DNA of 64,000 nt from Micrococcaceae bacterium Sec5.1 (GCA_039636795.1 CP143430.1:5362887-5426886), one strand, 5' to 3'. Shown: positions 1 through 8,981, numbered from the stretch's first letter. Notes: generated by a model not told the origin, from the sequence alone. A program made the numbers and translations.

Positions 1-1
1 C

Positions 2-1063
2 TCAGCCCCGCTTGCCCGTAAGTTGGCTCCCAAAATCGGAAAACTGGGGACGGCACGCATGGCAACCGCCATGGCTATCGCACTGGAATGCGGCATTGTC
101 TTTACCGTGCCCGGTGTGGCTTCGCTGGCTTTGGCCGGCCTCCTCAACGTCCCGCTCGGCAAAATGTTGCTCTTCGGCCTGCTGCTGGTGATTCCCACCA
201 TCGTCATTTCCATTGCCATCATGACGTTCCTCTTCCGCCGCGGTTTCTGGAATGAAGCCAAGGACGAGGACCACACCTTCGTGGCAGAGGAAGACAGCGA
301 GGGCGAGGAACCCGTAAGCGGCTCCCTCCCCGGAACAGATACCGCCAGCAACTCCGGCGCCGGCTCCAACACCCAACCAACCAAGGGCGCAGTGGTTGTT
401 GCCGAACGCGAGAGCAAAGAGAAACCGCTGATCATGCTCTTTGCCCCGCTCCTGACTTCCCTGATCCTCATCGGCGCGGGTGCCATCCTCCAGATTTTCA
501 AGATCGATCTCCCCTGGCTCCAGCTCCTTGGCGAACCTGTCATCGCTCTTCTCATCGGACTGATCGGCACGTGCCTTGTAACCCGTGCGTCCATTGGCCA
601 GAAAAAGGTTGAAGAGGCCATTGCTGTCGGCTTCAAGGAAAGCGGGCAGATCCTGATCCTCACCGGCGTGGGCGGATCCCTGGCGGCCACCGTAAAGGCA
701 GCTGGTCTCGGCGACATCCTTGGTGGCTTCTTCTCAGCGAGCACCGTAGCCCCCTTACTGGTGGTCTGGGCCATCGCCGCAGTGCTGCACATCGCCGTCG
801 GCTCCGTCACCCTGTCCGCCATTACGGCAGCCGGGCTGCTGGCACCCATCGCGCCCGCGATTGGACTTGATCCCGTGCTGCTGGCCCTCGCCGCCGGCGC
901 CGGCTCGCTCTTCATGGTTCACGTCACCAGCAACACGTTCTGGCTCCTGCAGTCCCTTTTGGGCCAGAGTGTGAGGGGTGCATTGAAATCGGTCACGGTG
1001 GGAGTGTCAGTAGCCTCCGTGGTCGCGATCCTGCTCATCCTGCCCATGAGCCTGCTGTTCTGA
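2..1063 (+). CDS. GntP-family permease (gluconate/organic-acid:H+ symporter), 5' end outside window
   Basis: C-terminal part of a polytopic inner-membrane transporter; the frame is open from base 2, so the true start lies outside the window. About 353 residues are visible, against roughly 450 for a full GntP permease. Several long hydrophobic segments are evident, and the stretch VHVTSNTFWLLQSLLG near the C-terminus resembles the HVNDxxFW region of GntP proteins. An acidic, Ser/Gly-rich loop (about residues 84-130) interrupts the membrane segments, which is common in actinobacterial members. It lies 46 bp upstream of a CoA-transferase and HMG-CoA-lyase pair on the same strand, so it probably imports the hydroxy-acid those enzymes use. 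Substrate is inferred from context only. Confidence 0.85.
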   Translation, partial: SAPLARKLAPKIGKLGTARMATAMAIALECGIVFTVPGVASLALAGLLNVPLGKMLLFGLLLVIPTIVISIAIMTFLFRRGFWNEAKDEDHTFVAEEDSEGEEPVSGSLPGTDTASNSGAGSNTQPTKGAVVVAERESKEKPLIMLFAPLLTSLILIGAGAILQIFKIDLPWLQLLGEPVIALLIGLIGTCLVTRASIGQKKVEEAIAVGFKESGQILILTGVGGSLAATVKAAGLGDILGGFFSASTVAPLLVVWAIAAVLHIAVGSVTLSAITAAGLLAPIAPAIGLDPVLLALAAGAGSLFMVHVTSNTFWLLQSLLGQSVRGALKSVTVGVSVASVVAILLILPMSLLF

Positions 1064-1109
1064 ACGCCCGTCGACCGTCCCATCACCAAAGCACGCACGA
1101 GAGAAGACC

Positions 1110-2360
1110 ATGACACACGAAACAATCACCCCGCTGGACGGCGTCCGAGTCCTCGAACTCGGCAATTACATTGCCGCTCCCACGGCTGGCAGGCTGCTTG
1201 CCGATTTCGGCGCCGAAGTCATCAAGGTCGAGCGTCCAGGCACCGGCGACGAGCTCCGCAACTGGCGCCTCCACAAGGGCAACACCTCCATGCTCTACCG
1301 CACGCTGAACCGCAACAAGAAGTCAGTGGTCCTGGACCTCCGCACCGAGGCCGGCAAGCAGGCTGTCCTGGCCTTGGTTGCCAAGTCGGACATCCTGCTT
1401 GAGAACTTCCGCCCCGGAACGCTGGAGAAGTGGGGCCTCGGACCGGAAGTCCTCAACGAAGCCAATCCGGACCTCATCGTCACCCGCATCTCTGCCTTTG
1501 GACAGACCGGGCCCCTGTCCGAGCGGCCGGGGTTTGCCGCCGTCGCCGAGGCCTTTAGCGGTTTCCGCAATCTGGTAGGTGACCCGGACCGCGCTCCGGT
1601 GCGCGTAGGCGTCTCCATCGGAGACTCGATCGCGGGCCTTTACGCCGCCTTCGGCTCCATGATGAGCCTGTACCAACGTGAAGCACGACGCCGAAGCTCG
1701 GCTGGCGCTGTTCCCCTCACCGAGCGCATCATCGATGTCGCGCTGAACGAAGCGATGTTCTCCATGATGGAATCGCTGATTCCTGACTATCAGGCTTACG
1801 GCGTGGACCGGCAGCGCGTGGGCGGCCGGATGGAGGGCATTGCGCCCTCGAATGCGTACGTGTGCAAGGACGGTGCCAGCATTGTGGTGGCCGGCAATGG
1901 CGACTCGATTTTCCAACGGTACATGCAGACCATCGGCCGGCCGGACTTAGCGGAGGACCCAGCGCTGCAGACAAATGCCGGACGCTGGGCGAGCCGCGAG
2001 GAACTGGACCAGGCAATCGGCGACTGGACAGGGCAGCTGACCGCGTCTGAAGCATTGGCCGCCTTGGAGGAGGCAGGAGTTCCTGCAGGTCCCATCTACA
2101 CCGCCGCGGATATCAGCACGGACAGCCAGTACGCGGCCCGCAACATGATCCAGAAGTTCGATGTTTCCACAGGCGAGGAGATCCTCCCGGGAGTAGGTTT
2201 CCCGGGTATCGTGCCCGTGATCGGGGAGCAGTCCCTGCCCATCCGCAATCTTGGGCCGGACCTCGGCGAAAATACTGAAGAAATCCTTGGCGGGCTCCTT
2301 CACTTGGATGCTGCCCAAATCGATGCGGCTTCCGGCCGCGAGGAGGCTCTCCGACCATGA
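1110..2360 (+). CDS. CaiB/BaiF (family III) CoA-transferase
   Basis: 416 residues, normal for family III CoA-transferases, which move CoA between acyl-CoA and free carboxylic acids without a ping-pong anhydride. The N-terminus has the typical LELGNYIAAPTAGRLLADFG and AEVIKVERPGTGD segments, and GVSIGDSIAGLYAAFG carries the expected catalytic aspartate. Start ATG at 1110 follows a GAGAGAAG ribosome site. The stop overlaps the start of the downstream lyase gene (ATGA), implying translational coupling. With the upstream permease this suggests uptake, CoA activation and cleavage of a branched hydroxy-dicarboxylate. The family is firm; the acid is not identifiable from sequence. Confidence 0.9.
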   Translation: MTHETITPLDGVRVLELGNYIAAPTAGRLLADFGAEVIKVERPGTGDELRNWRLHKGNTSMLYRTLNRNKKSVVLDLRTEAGKQAVLALVAKSDILLENFRPGTLEKWGLGPEVLNEANPDLIVTRISAFGQTGPLSERPGFAAVAEAFSGFRNLVGDPDRAPVRVGVSIGDSIAGLYAAFGSMMSLYQREARRRSSAGAVPLTERIIDVALNEAMFSMMESLIPDYQAYGVDRQRVGGRMEGIAPSNAYVCKDGASIVVAGNGDSIFQRYMQTIGRPDLAEDPALQTNAGRWASREELDQAIGDWTGQLTASEALAALEEAGVPAGPIYTAADISTDSQYAARNMIQKFDVSTGEEILPGVGFPGIVPVIGEQSLPIRNLGPDLGENTEEILGGLLHLDAAQIDAASGREEALRP

Positions 2361-3328
2361 ACGGCTTTGAAAGCACCCACGCCACAACGCTTGGAAACAC
2401 CTTAGGCAGTGCCATCCTGAGGGACGTCACCTTGCGGGACGGGCTGCAGCTCACCGGAAAACTCCTGCCAACGGAGCAAAAGATCGAAACAGTCCGCGAG
2501 ATGCTGCGCCTGGGCGTCCCGGCGATCGAGCTCGGATCCATGGCGCGCGCGGACCTCGTCCCCACCATGGCCAACACTCTCGAAGTGGTCCACGCCCTCA
2601 CGCCCGAGGAACTCGAAAAGTGCTGGATCTGGGTAGCCACACCCGGCCATGTTGCCAAGGCATCAGCTGCAGGCGCGCGGAATTTCCAGTACTGCCTGTC
2701 TGCTTCGGATTCACATAACAAGGCGAACATCGGCCGGACCACGGACGAGAGCCTGGCTGCTTTGCCTGAGGCCGTGGAGTACGCGCGTGCAGTGGATGGC
2801 CAGATTCAGCTGTGCATTGCAACGTCCTTCACCTGTCCTTTCGAAGGCTACGTTCCGGAGGAGCGCATCCTGGCCATTGCTAACGATCCCCGGGCGGAGG
2901 GCACCACTGACATCGTCATCTGCGACACCTTGGGGCAGGCCGTTCCTGCCCAGGTGTCCAGCCTGATCGAGCGTGTGCGGGATGAATCTCCTGCCCGGCG
3001 AATCGTCTATCACGGCCACGACACTTGGGGGTTGGGCGTGGCCAACACGCTCGCGGCAATCGAGGCGGGCGCAGCAATGGTTGACGGCGCCTTGGGAGGC
3101 CTGGGTGGCTGCCCCTTCGCCCCCGGCGCCAGCGGCAACACTTCCAGCGAGGACATCGTGTTTGCCACACGTCCCGAATGGCTGACGCCGGATGTCTTCG
3201 GGGAGCTTGTGGTCTTGTCCGAGAAGCTGCTGGCAGAGCTGGGCGAACCCAACCGTTCAAAGGCTGCCCAAGGCGCCCGCTCCCGGGCGGCAGCCTTTGA
3301 CTGGGTCATCCCCTCCCCGGCCGTTTAG
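2357..3328 (+). CDS. Hydroxymethylglutaryl-CoA lyase family protein
   Basis: 323 residues, TIM-barrel aldolase of the HMGL-like family that cleaves 3-hydroxy-3-methylglutaryl-CoA or a relative to acetyl-CoA plus a keto product. Seen: RDVTLRDGLQ with the metal-binding Asp near residue 20, HGHDTWGLGVANTLAAIEAG with the two metal-ligand histidines near residue 220, and GLGGCPFAPGASGNTSSED, the catalytic-cysteine loop. It overlaps the CoA-transferase stop by four bases. Its own stop overlaps the 3' end of the convergent SRPBCC gene. HMG-CoA lyase is the best match, but related lyases for other methyl-branched hydroxyacyl-CoAs cannot be excluded. Confidence 0.87.
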   Translation: MNGFESTHATTLGNTLGSAILRDVTLRDGLQLTGKLLPTEQKIETVREMLRLGVPAIELGSMARADLVPTMANTLEVVHALTPEELEKCWIWVATPGHVAKASAAGARNFQYCLSASDSHNKANIGRTTDESLAALPEAVEYARAVDGQIQLCIATSFTCPFEGYVPEERILAIANDPRAEGTTDIVICDTLGQAVPAQVSSLIERVRDESPARRIVYHGHDTWGLGVANTLAAIEAGAAMVDGALGGLGGCPFAPGASGNTSSEDIVFATRPEWLTPDVFGELVVLSEKLLAELGEPNRSKAAQGARSRAAAFDWVIPSPAV

Positions 3329-3777
3329 AAGCTAGGCTTCCCCGCTCCGCCGGCCGCCATCAGCTCCAGCCGCCGCAGAGTTTCGCGGTTGCGGACGGTA
3401 ATCATTGGATCCCTAAGTACCTTTGGCACCACCTTGCCGGGGCCCCGGATCGCGTCTTCGGCCATGGACACCCGGCACTGGTTGCCACCCAGGTCCTCCA
3501 AGGTGATGCGGACCTTTGCTTCACCTACGGGCCAGCCACGGGCCAGGAGTTCCAGGCTCCGGCCAGGCTCGACGGCGGTGACACTCGTGCTGTCGTTGAG
3601 GAGGAGCGGCCACGATCCCACGGAGTGATGGAGCTTGGATCCGACCTGTGGCCACTGGTCATCCACAGCACGAATTCTTGATGCACCCACCACCCACCCG
3701 GAGTAAAGCCAACCGTCAGCGATGACATTCCAGACGTCGGCGGCAGAAGACTTGAACAGCTGCGTAACGGTGGACAT
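3325..3777 (-). CDS. SRPBCC-family (START-like) protein
   Basis: 150 residues with the look of a polyketide-cyclase/START-like helix-grip protein: an N-terminal VTQLFKSSAADVWNVIADG helix, strands around GSKLHHSVGSWPLLLND, and a closing amphipathic helix after VPKVLRDPMITVRNRETLRRL. Such proteins form a hydrophobic ligand cavity; no ligand can be named. The gene is convergent with the lyase gene and overlaps its stop by four bases. It is preceded by GGGAACTCC before the ATG, a usable ribosome site. It appears monocistronic. Confidence 0.75.
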   Translation of the reverse strand: MSTVTQLFKSSAADVWNVIADGWLYSGWVVGASRIRAVDDQWPQVGSKLHHSVGSWPLLLNDSTSVTAVEPGRSLELLARGWPVGEAKVRITLEDLGGNQCRVSMAEDAIRGPGKVVPKVLRDPMITVRNRETLRRLELMAAGGAGKPSF

Positions 3778-3869
3778 GGAGTTCCCTTCTACGTGCCTTC
3801 GGCATCTGTGGTGGGGCTAAGCTAAGCATGCTTATAAATTCTCCGCCATAGGCCGCTTACACTGTTGCC

Positions 3870-4760
3870 ATGGTCAGCAGGGAGTGGCGTTACTGGGCGG
3901 CATCCGTAGCCCTGTTGGCCGCCCTGCCCCTGGCGGCATGTGACGGCTCCCCGGGCCAAGAACCGCCCACCAACCCCGAGGCACAGCCCATCTCCGTAGA
4001 GGTTAATCAATCCCGGGACCAATACGGCAAGCAAGCCATCCTCATACAGCTCACCAACACCGCAGACATTACCGTTACCGTGAGCGGTGCGCGGCTGAAG
4101 TCCGCGTTGTTTGAGAAGGACATCATCTGGGAGCCAACAGCCGGCGCCCTGGAGCTACCGCCTCGGCAGCCCAAGAGCCTTCCTGCCAACCTGCCTGCGC
4201 CGCATTGCGGGCAGTCGCCTACTCAACCCCTCAAGGCCGTCGTTGAATATTCGGAGCCAGCTAAGGGATCCGCAGAAACCTCGGTTGAGGCGCAGGATCC
4301 GTTCAACGTCCTGCCCCGGAACGCCGACGAGCTGTGCTTGGCAGCCGACGCTGCCGCCGTAGCTGCCATCGTCTTGGACCCCGATCTTGAGGTGGCCCCC
4401 GATGGTCGCACCGCCGTCGTGCGTCTTGTCATTACTCCTGCGAGCACTCCTGGTGAGTCAACGCAAAAGCTCACGATTAACTCCATCGACGGAACCACCC
4501 TGCTGGCCGAATCGCCCGCGGATCCTTGGCCGCGGGACATCGCGATATCGTCCGGCGCCGCCCCGAAAGAGGTGCCCTTGACGATCCGTCCTGCGCGTTG
4601 CGACCCGCATGCAGTGGCCGAGGATAAGGTGGGAACGCTGTTGCCGCTAAGGATCTCGGTGGGTGCACGGGAAGGCGTACTGAAAATTGCGGCACCAAAT
4701 GAGTTGCGTGGGCGTATCTACGACTTCGTGACGTCAGCCTGTGGTGGAGCCGCTCGTTAG
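3870..4760 (+). CDS. Predicted lipoprotein of unknown function
   Basis: 296 residues with a lipoprotein signal peptide: MVSREWRYWAASVALLAALP followed by the lipobox LAAC near residue 24. The mature part has no recognised domain; it begins with a Pro-rich spacer (DGSPGQEPPTNPEAQP) and is predicted mostly beta, with a conserved-looking CGGAAR C-terminus and cysteines at CDPHA and LCLAAD that could pair outside the membrane. It is divergent from the SRPBCC gene (about 90 bp between starts) and convergent with the small secreted protein at 4768. Export to the outer face of the membrane is well supported; function is unknown. Confidence 0.7.
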   Translation: MVSREWRYWAASVALLAALPLAACDGSPGQEPPTNPEAQPISVEVNQSRDQYGKQAILIQLTNTADITVTVSGARLKSALFEKDIIWEPTAGALELPPRQPKSLPANLPAPHCGQSPTQPLKAVVEYSEPAKGSAETSVEAQDPFNVLPRNADELCLAADAAAVAAIVLDPDLEVAPDGRTAVVRLVITPASTPGESTQKLTINSIDGTTLLAESPADPWPRDIAISSGAAPKEVPLTIRPARCDPHAVAEDKVGTLLPLRISVGAREGVLKIAAPNELRGRIYDFVTSACGGAAR

Positions 4761-4767
4761 GGCGTTT

Positions 4768-5226
4768 CTATTCGTCAGTGCTCGACGTGACGGTCCCCTC
4801 CGAGAAGACGAACTCACCTATGACGGTGACGCCGTCGAGGTCGTAAACCGGGATACTCACCGGACCCTTGGCCCGGCTTGCCTGCCAATGCAATGCCTCT
4901 TCTGGCGACTTGAACAGCGATGGATCGCCAGTTGCTACTTTTCGTTCCTCGTTCTTGACATACCCAATTCGATCGTTGGTTGCATACGCCCGAATCAGGT
5001 CCGGTTCAAGGGAAACCCCATCGACCTCAGTTGGAAGGCCATACGTTTGGCCAGCGGCATTCTTCTCGAAGGTGGCGTCACCTAACACGACAGCTGGCGC
5101 ATGCGGCACTACTTGGGGCTTGGCCGTCGGCTGGGATGTAGCGCTGGCAACTCCGATTCCGGCACCCCCGAGAAGAACTGCACCCAGAAGGACAGTTGTT
5201 GTTCGGGTTTTCAATAGACGTTTCAT
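4768..5226 (-). CDS. Small secreted or membrane-anchored actinobacterial protein
   Basis: 152 residues from the ATG at 5226, chosen because GGAGGGG stands just upstream; an in-frame start 51 bp further out lacks such a site. The N-terminus is a signal peptide (MKRLLKTRTTTVLLGAVLLG, then AGIGVASA). The body has the pattern AGQTYGLPTEVDGVSLEPDL, RIGYVKNEE and IPVYDLDGVTVIGEF, which I recognise from small exported actinobacterial proteins sometimes labelled peptidase M56 family protein, although no protease motif is visible. Role unknown. The next gene upstream on this strand (5315) may be co-transcribed. Confidence 0.65.
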   Translation of the reverse strand: MKRLLKTRTTTVLLGAVLLGGAGIGVASATSQPTAKPQVVPHAPAVVLGDATFEKNAAGQTYGLPTEVDGVSLEPDLIRAYATNDRIGYVKNEERKVATGDPSLFKSPEEALHWQASRAKGPVSIPVYDLDGVTVIGEFVFSEGTVTSSTDE

Positions 5227-5314
5227 TTTCCCCTCCGAAATTATGGACACTGGACGCTCCTCGGAAAAGGCCAGCACTGTCGAAAATTGTTTGGAAGCTT
5301 TTCAGACACTTGGC

Positions 5315-5641
5315 CTAGGACTCCAGTCCATGTACGGATGCCTTTAGGACGCTAATCACTTCGGGCGGTATCTGGGGATCATTGATCAGGCTCACAACCG
5401 GTTCATACCAGCGAAGTACACAGTTCGAATTGAGTCTGCCGAAGGCTATTAGGTCCTGATCCTCAAGCTTGTCGCCGTTGATCAGTCGTCGAAGGGATGG
5501 GAGGGCAAGCGAAGCAGCAATTATCAGTTGTGCATCGATCGGGACCATGGGCTCACCGCTGATCCATGACCTCAGCGGCTCACCAGGTCTGTAGTTGGCG
5601 GATTCCCGTGGCAACTCCGGTGAAGGACTGATGGACACCAA
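5315..5641 (-). CDS. Hypothetical protein
   Basis: An open frame of 108 residues on the same strand as, and 88 bp before, the secreted-protein gene. It has no signal peptide and no motif I recognise; it is helical with a mildly hydrophobic centre (PIDAQLIIAASLALPSLRRL). The start is uncertain: the frame opens with TTG at 5641 next to GTG at 5638, and an ATG at 5548 would give 77 residues. None has a strong ribosome site. Absence of internal stops and plausible amino-acid use are the only support, so this is a tentative call. Confidence 0.35.
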   Translation of the reverse strand: MVSISPSPELPRESANYRPGEPLRSWISGEPMVPIDAQLIIAASLALPSLRRLINGDKLEDQDLIAFGRLNSNCVLRWYEPVVSLINDPQIPPEVISVLKASVHGLES

Positions 5642-5843
5642 GTGTTGTCGCCTCTCTCACGGACTAGGTAAATTCCTCACAGGATTTCCCACGATTGATC
5701 CGGCCCCGCCTGTGTGCACCAGACAAACAGTGAGGGGCGGACACATACTATGTGGGCCTGCATACGGAAACGTGACGTGGTTCTCAATGATCCGGCCAGG
5801 GAAATTCAGACAACCTACCCGGACGCTGCCAGAGAGACTGGAT

Positions 5844-6743
5844 TTAGCCCACTGTCGCCAGAGCGGCCGGAGCGCATTCCACCCTGACTTTCACATTGGC
5901 TTCCACCGTCTTCACTTCACCGTCCATCTGGTATGGCAGGGGTTTGAGTGTAGTGAATTCGTAGCTGCTCACGCTCGGCTGATCGCCCAGACCTTGCGTG
6001 GTTGCTCGGAGGGCAGTCAGGAGCACTCGCCATTTGGGCATGTGCGGAAAGATGATGACCTCAAATTTCCCGTCCGAGGGGTGATCGTCGGCCTCACTGA
6101 GCGTGGCGTACTTGGCCATTTCGGGGATGTTGGCGAAAACCAGGCTGTCGAATTTCCTGCGTTTGCCCTCGGAGGTGCGGATGCCGAAGGGCTCGAATTT
6201 CGAGAAGGTCTTGATGACCGAAACCATCTCAGTCAGGGCTCCCTTGCTGCCCTTTTCGAGCTCGGTGGCCACAACAGGTGTGAGGCCGAATCCGATATAG
6301 GAATGCGCATACTCCAACGGCTCGCCTTCTTTTTGGCCAGTGTGAATGCTCAGGAGGTCAATTTTCCGGACGTGTCCCTCAGCAATAGCCTCTTCCAGTG
6401 GCTTGGTTCCCGTGATCCGACGGTGATCGTTGGCGTTGCCCGCGGCCATGACCGCACACACCGCTTGCGGGTTTCCGGCCTGCATCACGCCGTTGACAAC
6501 CTCGTTATAGCCACCATCACCGCTCACGGAGACAACAAGGACGTCGCCTCCCTTTGCTGCCGCCGTCCGGGCCAACTCCACAGCATGTCCAGCGTGTTCA
6601 GTGGGCTGCAGGGTAATCTCTGGCGCGTAGGGCAGCATGTCCTTCAGCTTGACCTGTAATTGCTCGGCCAGTTCGGGCGCATTGCCCGTGCTGTTGGGAT
6701 TGAAAATAATGGTGATCGATTCAAAAGTTCGTGCAGAATCCAT
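5844..6743 (-). CDS. Diacylglycerol-kinase-like (lipid kinase fold) protein with altered motifs
   Basis: 299 residues, the length of DAGK-catalytic proteins. The N-terminus ITIIFNPNSTGNAPELAEQL matches the family's first strand-turn. The nucleotide motif, usually GGDGTxxE, reads SGDGGYNEVVNG (about residues 73-84), and the usual P-x-GTxND motif reads AVMAAGNANDHRR. Both key positions are therefore substituted, so either an unusual lipid/sphingoid kinase or an inactive relative is possible. The middle carries SYIGFGLTPVV, a normal family strand. A CAAGGAG site precedes the ATG. It is the last gene of a minus-strand run with the IclR regulator 57 bp upstream. Confidence 0.75.
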   Translation of the reverse strand: MDSARTFESITIIFNPNSTGNAPELAEQLQVKLKDMLPYAPEITLQPTEHAGHAVELARTAAAKGGDVLVVSVSGDGGYNEVVNGVMQAGNPQAVCAVMAAGNANDHRRITGTKPLEEAIAEGHVRKIDLLSIHTGQKEGEPLEYAHSYIGFGLTPVVATELEKGSKGALTEMVSVIKTFSKFEPFGIRTSEGKRRKFDSLVFANIPEMAKYATLSEADDHPSDGKFEVIIFPHMPKWRVLLTALRATTQGLGDQPSVSSYEFTTLKPLPYQMDGEVKTVEANVKVRVECAPAALATVG

Positions 6744-6800
6744 AATGTGCTCCTTGCGTGTGCGCCCGTTTGGTTACTACCCGTTAGCTCTCAATATCCC

Positions 6801-7592
6801 CTACGACTCCCCCGGGAACCGCCCACCAATGAGTCTGGTCATATGTTCCGCAGTCGCGAGCAAAGGTTCCACCCACGCTTGGCACGTTTCCAGTGGCATC
6901 CGCAGCGTGGGGCCGCTGATGGTGACTGCGCCCACCAGGGCAGCGGCTGAATCGAACACTGGCGCCGAAAGCCCGGAGGCCCCGTCTTCCCGCTCCCCTA
7001 CAGTGATCGCAAAGCCATCGGCCCGCGTCTTCTTGACCGCAATCTCCAATTCCTCGGAGCTGGTGATCGTGTAGTCGGTAATGGGCTCCAACGGGTCGCG
7101 AAGGACAGCCTCCATCAATTCCGGCGACCAAGCGAGCAGGACCCTGCCGGCCGAACCTGCGTGGAGCGGAATGATCTTGCCAAGGTGCATCTCCCGGCGG
7201 AGCGCGTGACGGGTATCTGCCATGGCGACGCACACGCGGTAGTGCTGTTCGGCTTTGAAGAAGCACGCAGTCTCACCGGTAGTATCGCGCAACGTCTTGA
7301 GTAGCGGGCTCAGGATGTCCACCACCTCCATGCCACGGGTGGCTGGAGCTGCCCAATAGGCCATCCGCATGCCAATGCGGTACGCGTCGCCCTCCCGGTC
7401 CAGGAATCCTTGGGACGTCAGGTTGGTGACGAGACGCTGCACCGTGGATGTCGGCATCCCGGTGTACTCGCGAATGTCGCTCAGCTGCAGCACCGGCTTC
7501 GAGAGGGAAAAGGCGTCCAGGATGGACGTGATCTTGCCAAGGACAAGCAAAGGGTTGCCGTTGGCCTTCACGGAAGCATCGGATGCTGACAT
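6801..7592 (-). CDS. IclR-family transcriptional regulator
   Basis: 263 residues. N-terminal winged helix-turn-helix at about residues 15-75 (ILDAFSLSKPVLQLSDIREY, TSTVQRLVTNLTSQGFLDRE) and a C-terminal GAF-like effector domain with HAGSAGRVLLAWSPE and SAPVFDSAAALVGAVTISGP. These features are typical of IclR regulators of aromatic or organic-acid catabolism. The ATG at 7592 was chosen; a GTG nine bases upstream is the alternative. The target is unknown; the nearest catabolic candidates are the CoA-transferase/lyase operon or the PhzF gene that directly precedes it on the same strand. Confidence 0.9.
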   Translation of the reverse strand: MSASDASVKANGNPLLVLGKITSILDAFSLSKPVLQLSDIREYTGMPTSTVQRLVTNLTSQGFLDREGDAYRIGMRMAYWAAPATRGMEVVDILSPLLKTLRDTTGETACFFKAEQHYRVCVAMADTRHALRREMHLGKIIPLHAGSAGRVLLAWSPELMEAVLRDPLEPITDYTITSSEELEIAVKKTRADGFAITVGEREDGASGLSAPVFDSAAALVGAVTISGPTLRMPLETCQAWVEPLLATAEHMTRLIGGRFPGES

Positions 7593-7646
7593 AAGTCTCA
7601 CGCTAAACGCTCGCCGGAGGGGACGCCAATCCCCGGGCCGGTAGAA

Positions 7647-8498
7647 CTACAGCAGGACCGTGCCCTGGATGCAAGTAACAGATGCCCCTCCGACCCAGAT
7701 GTCACCGCCCCCAGCCTTCACATGGATGCGACCCGCCCTGCCCAAGGCAGTGCCCTGCGCCGCCACGTATTCTTCAGGAGCCCGGCCGCTGCCGATCAGC
7801 CACTGCGCTGCACCGGCATTGAAACTGCCGGTCACGGGATCTTCCACCATCGCGTCGCCTGGAATGAACGTCCGCACTTCAAAGTCGACGTCGGAACCGG
7901 GCTCGTGCGGGCCGATCACCCCGACCTTGAGATCACCCATGGCCACCAGATCCGGCTCGATCGCCAGGACCTGTTCGGCGGACTCAAGCAGGACACCAAC
8001 CCACTCAGGGCCGTTCACCAGCCATGATGCGTCCAGCAAGGAGTCCTTCGGCAGCCTAAGACCGGCCGTCAGCTGGGAACGAACATCGGCATCCACCGGC
8101 TCGAAGCGGGTCAGTGGTGGTGCAGCAAAAGCCAGCCGACCGGCGTCGTGCTTCACCCGGACCAAACCTGCGCCACATTCCTGCACCAGCACGCCGTCAG
8201 TCTTGGGCTCTCCCCCGGCCTGCAGCCAGGTGTGTGCGGAACCGAGGGTTGGGTGCCCAGCGAACGGGAACTCCTCGCTGCCCGTGAAGATGCGCACACG
8301 GTAATCGGCACGCGGATCTGTTGGAGGGAGAAGGAAGGTGGTCTCGGAGAGATTGGTCCAATTAGCAAAGTGCTGCATCGCCTCGCTGCTCAGTCCCTCT
8401 GCGTCAACTACTACTGCCAGCGGGTTACCGCGATATGGCTGGGCTGAGAAGACGTCAACTTGGTGGAAAGGGCGGATGCGCAAGGATTCTGAAGTCAC
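7647..8498 (-). CDS. PhzF-family (phenazine biosynthesis-like) isomerase/epimerase
   Basis: 283 residues, the usual size of PhzF/YddE-like proteins with two diaminopimelate-epimerase-like halves. Seen: RPFHQVDVFSAQPYRGNPLA at the N-terminus, NLSETTFLLPP (family Glu active-site region near residue 53), FPFAGHPTLGSAHTW, and EDPVTGSFNAGAAQWL in the second half. Members isomerise or epimerise small metabolites; most outside phenazine loci have no known substrate. No phenazine genes are present here, so a phenazine role is unlikely. It lies 45 bp upstream of the IclR gene. Confidence 0.88.
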   Translation of the reverse strand: MTSESLRIRPFHQVDVFSAQPYRGNPLAVVVDAEGLSSEAMQHFANWTNLSETTFLLPPTDPRADYRVRIFTGSEEFPFAGHPTLGSAHTWLQAGGEPKTDGVLVQECGAGLVRVKHDAGRLAFAAPPLTRFEPVDADVRSQLTAGLRLPKDSLLDASWLVNGPEWVGVLLESAEQVLAIEPDLVAMGDLKVGVIGPHEPGSDVDFEVRTFIPGDAMVEDPVTGSFNAGAAQWLIGSGRAPEEYVAAQGTALGRAGRIHVKAGGGDIWVGGASVTCIQGTVLL

Positions 8499-8553
8499 CG
8501 CTGCAGGCTATCACTGGGTGGCTGGCCGGTGATGTGCATGCGAAACTACGAGC

Positions 8554-8976
8554 ATGGCAGAGAACAAGACCCAGCCCACGGACGTGTCCGTGGATGAATT
8601 CCTGTCCTCCGTGGAACACCCCGGCCGGCGCGCCGATGGGTTGGAACTGCGGAGGATGATGCAGGAGATCACCGGGGAGGAAGGGGTTATGTGGGGGCCC
8701 ACCATCGTGGGATTCGGTAGCTACCACTACAAATACGAGAGCGGACGCGAAGGTGACTCTGCCGCCGTCGGATTCTCACCGCGCAAGGCGAACCTCGCGC
8801 TCTATGGCCTCACGTACGGCCCCGATGCCGACCGCCTGCTTCCGGAGTTGGGCAAGCACAAGACCGGAGCCGCATGTTTATACATCAATAGGTTGGACGA
8901 CGTGGACCGTGAGGTCCTCGCAGAGATGATCCGGACGGGCTACCAACACGTCATGTCGGAGCTCAATACCCCGTAA
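8554..8976 (+). CDS. DUF1801 domain protein
   Basis: 140 residues with the DUF1801 layout: TDVSVDEFLSSVEHPGRRAD, then LRRMMQEITGEEGVMWGPTI, FGSYHYKYESGREGD, and the ending VLAEMIRTGYQHV. The fold is related to YdhG/frataxin-like small proteins, with no established biochemical role. It is a single gene transcribed towards the ribosomal-protein operon, and is followed after five bases by a large palindrome. Confidence 0.82.
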   Translation: MAENKTQPTDVSVDEFLSSVEHPGRRADGLELRRMMQEITGEEGVMWGPTIVGFGSYHYKYESGREGDSAAVGFSPRKANLALYGLTYGPDADRLLPELGKHKTGAACLYINRLDDVDREVLAEMIRTGYQHVMSELNTP

Positions 8977-8981
8977 ATCTC

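Noticed and set aside
5595..6659. Long plus-strand open frame (354 codons)
   Set aside because: It lies opposite the lipid-kinase-like gene, whose motifs are clear; it is a GC-driven shadow.
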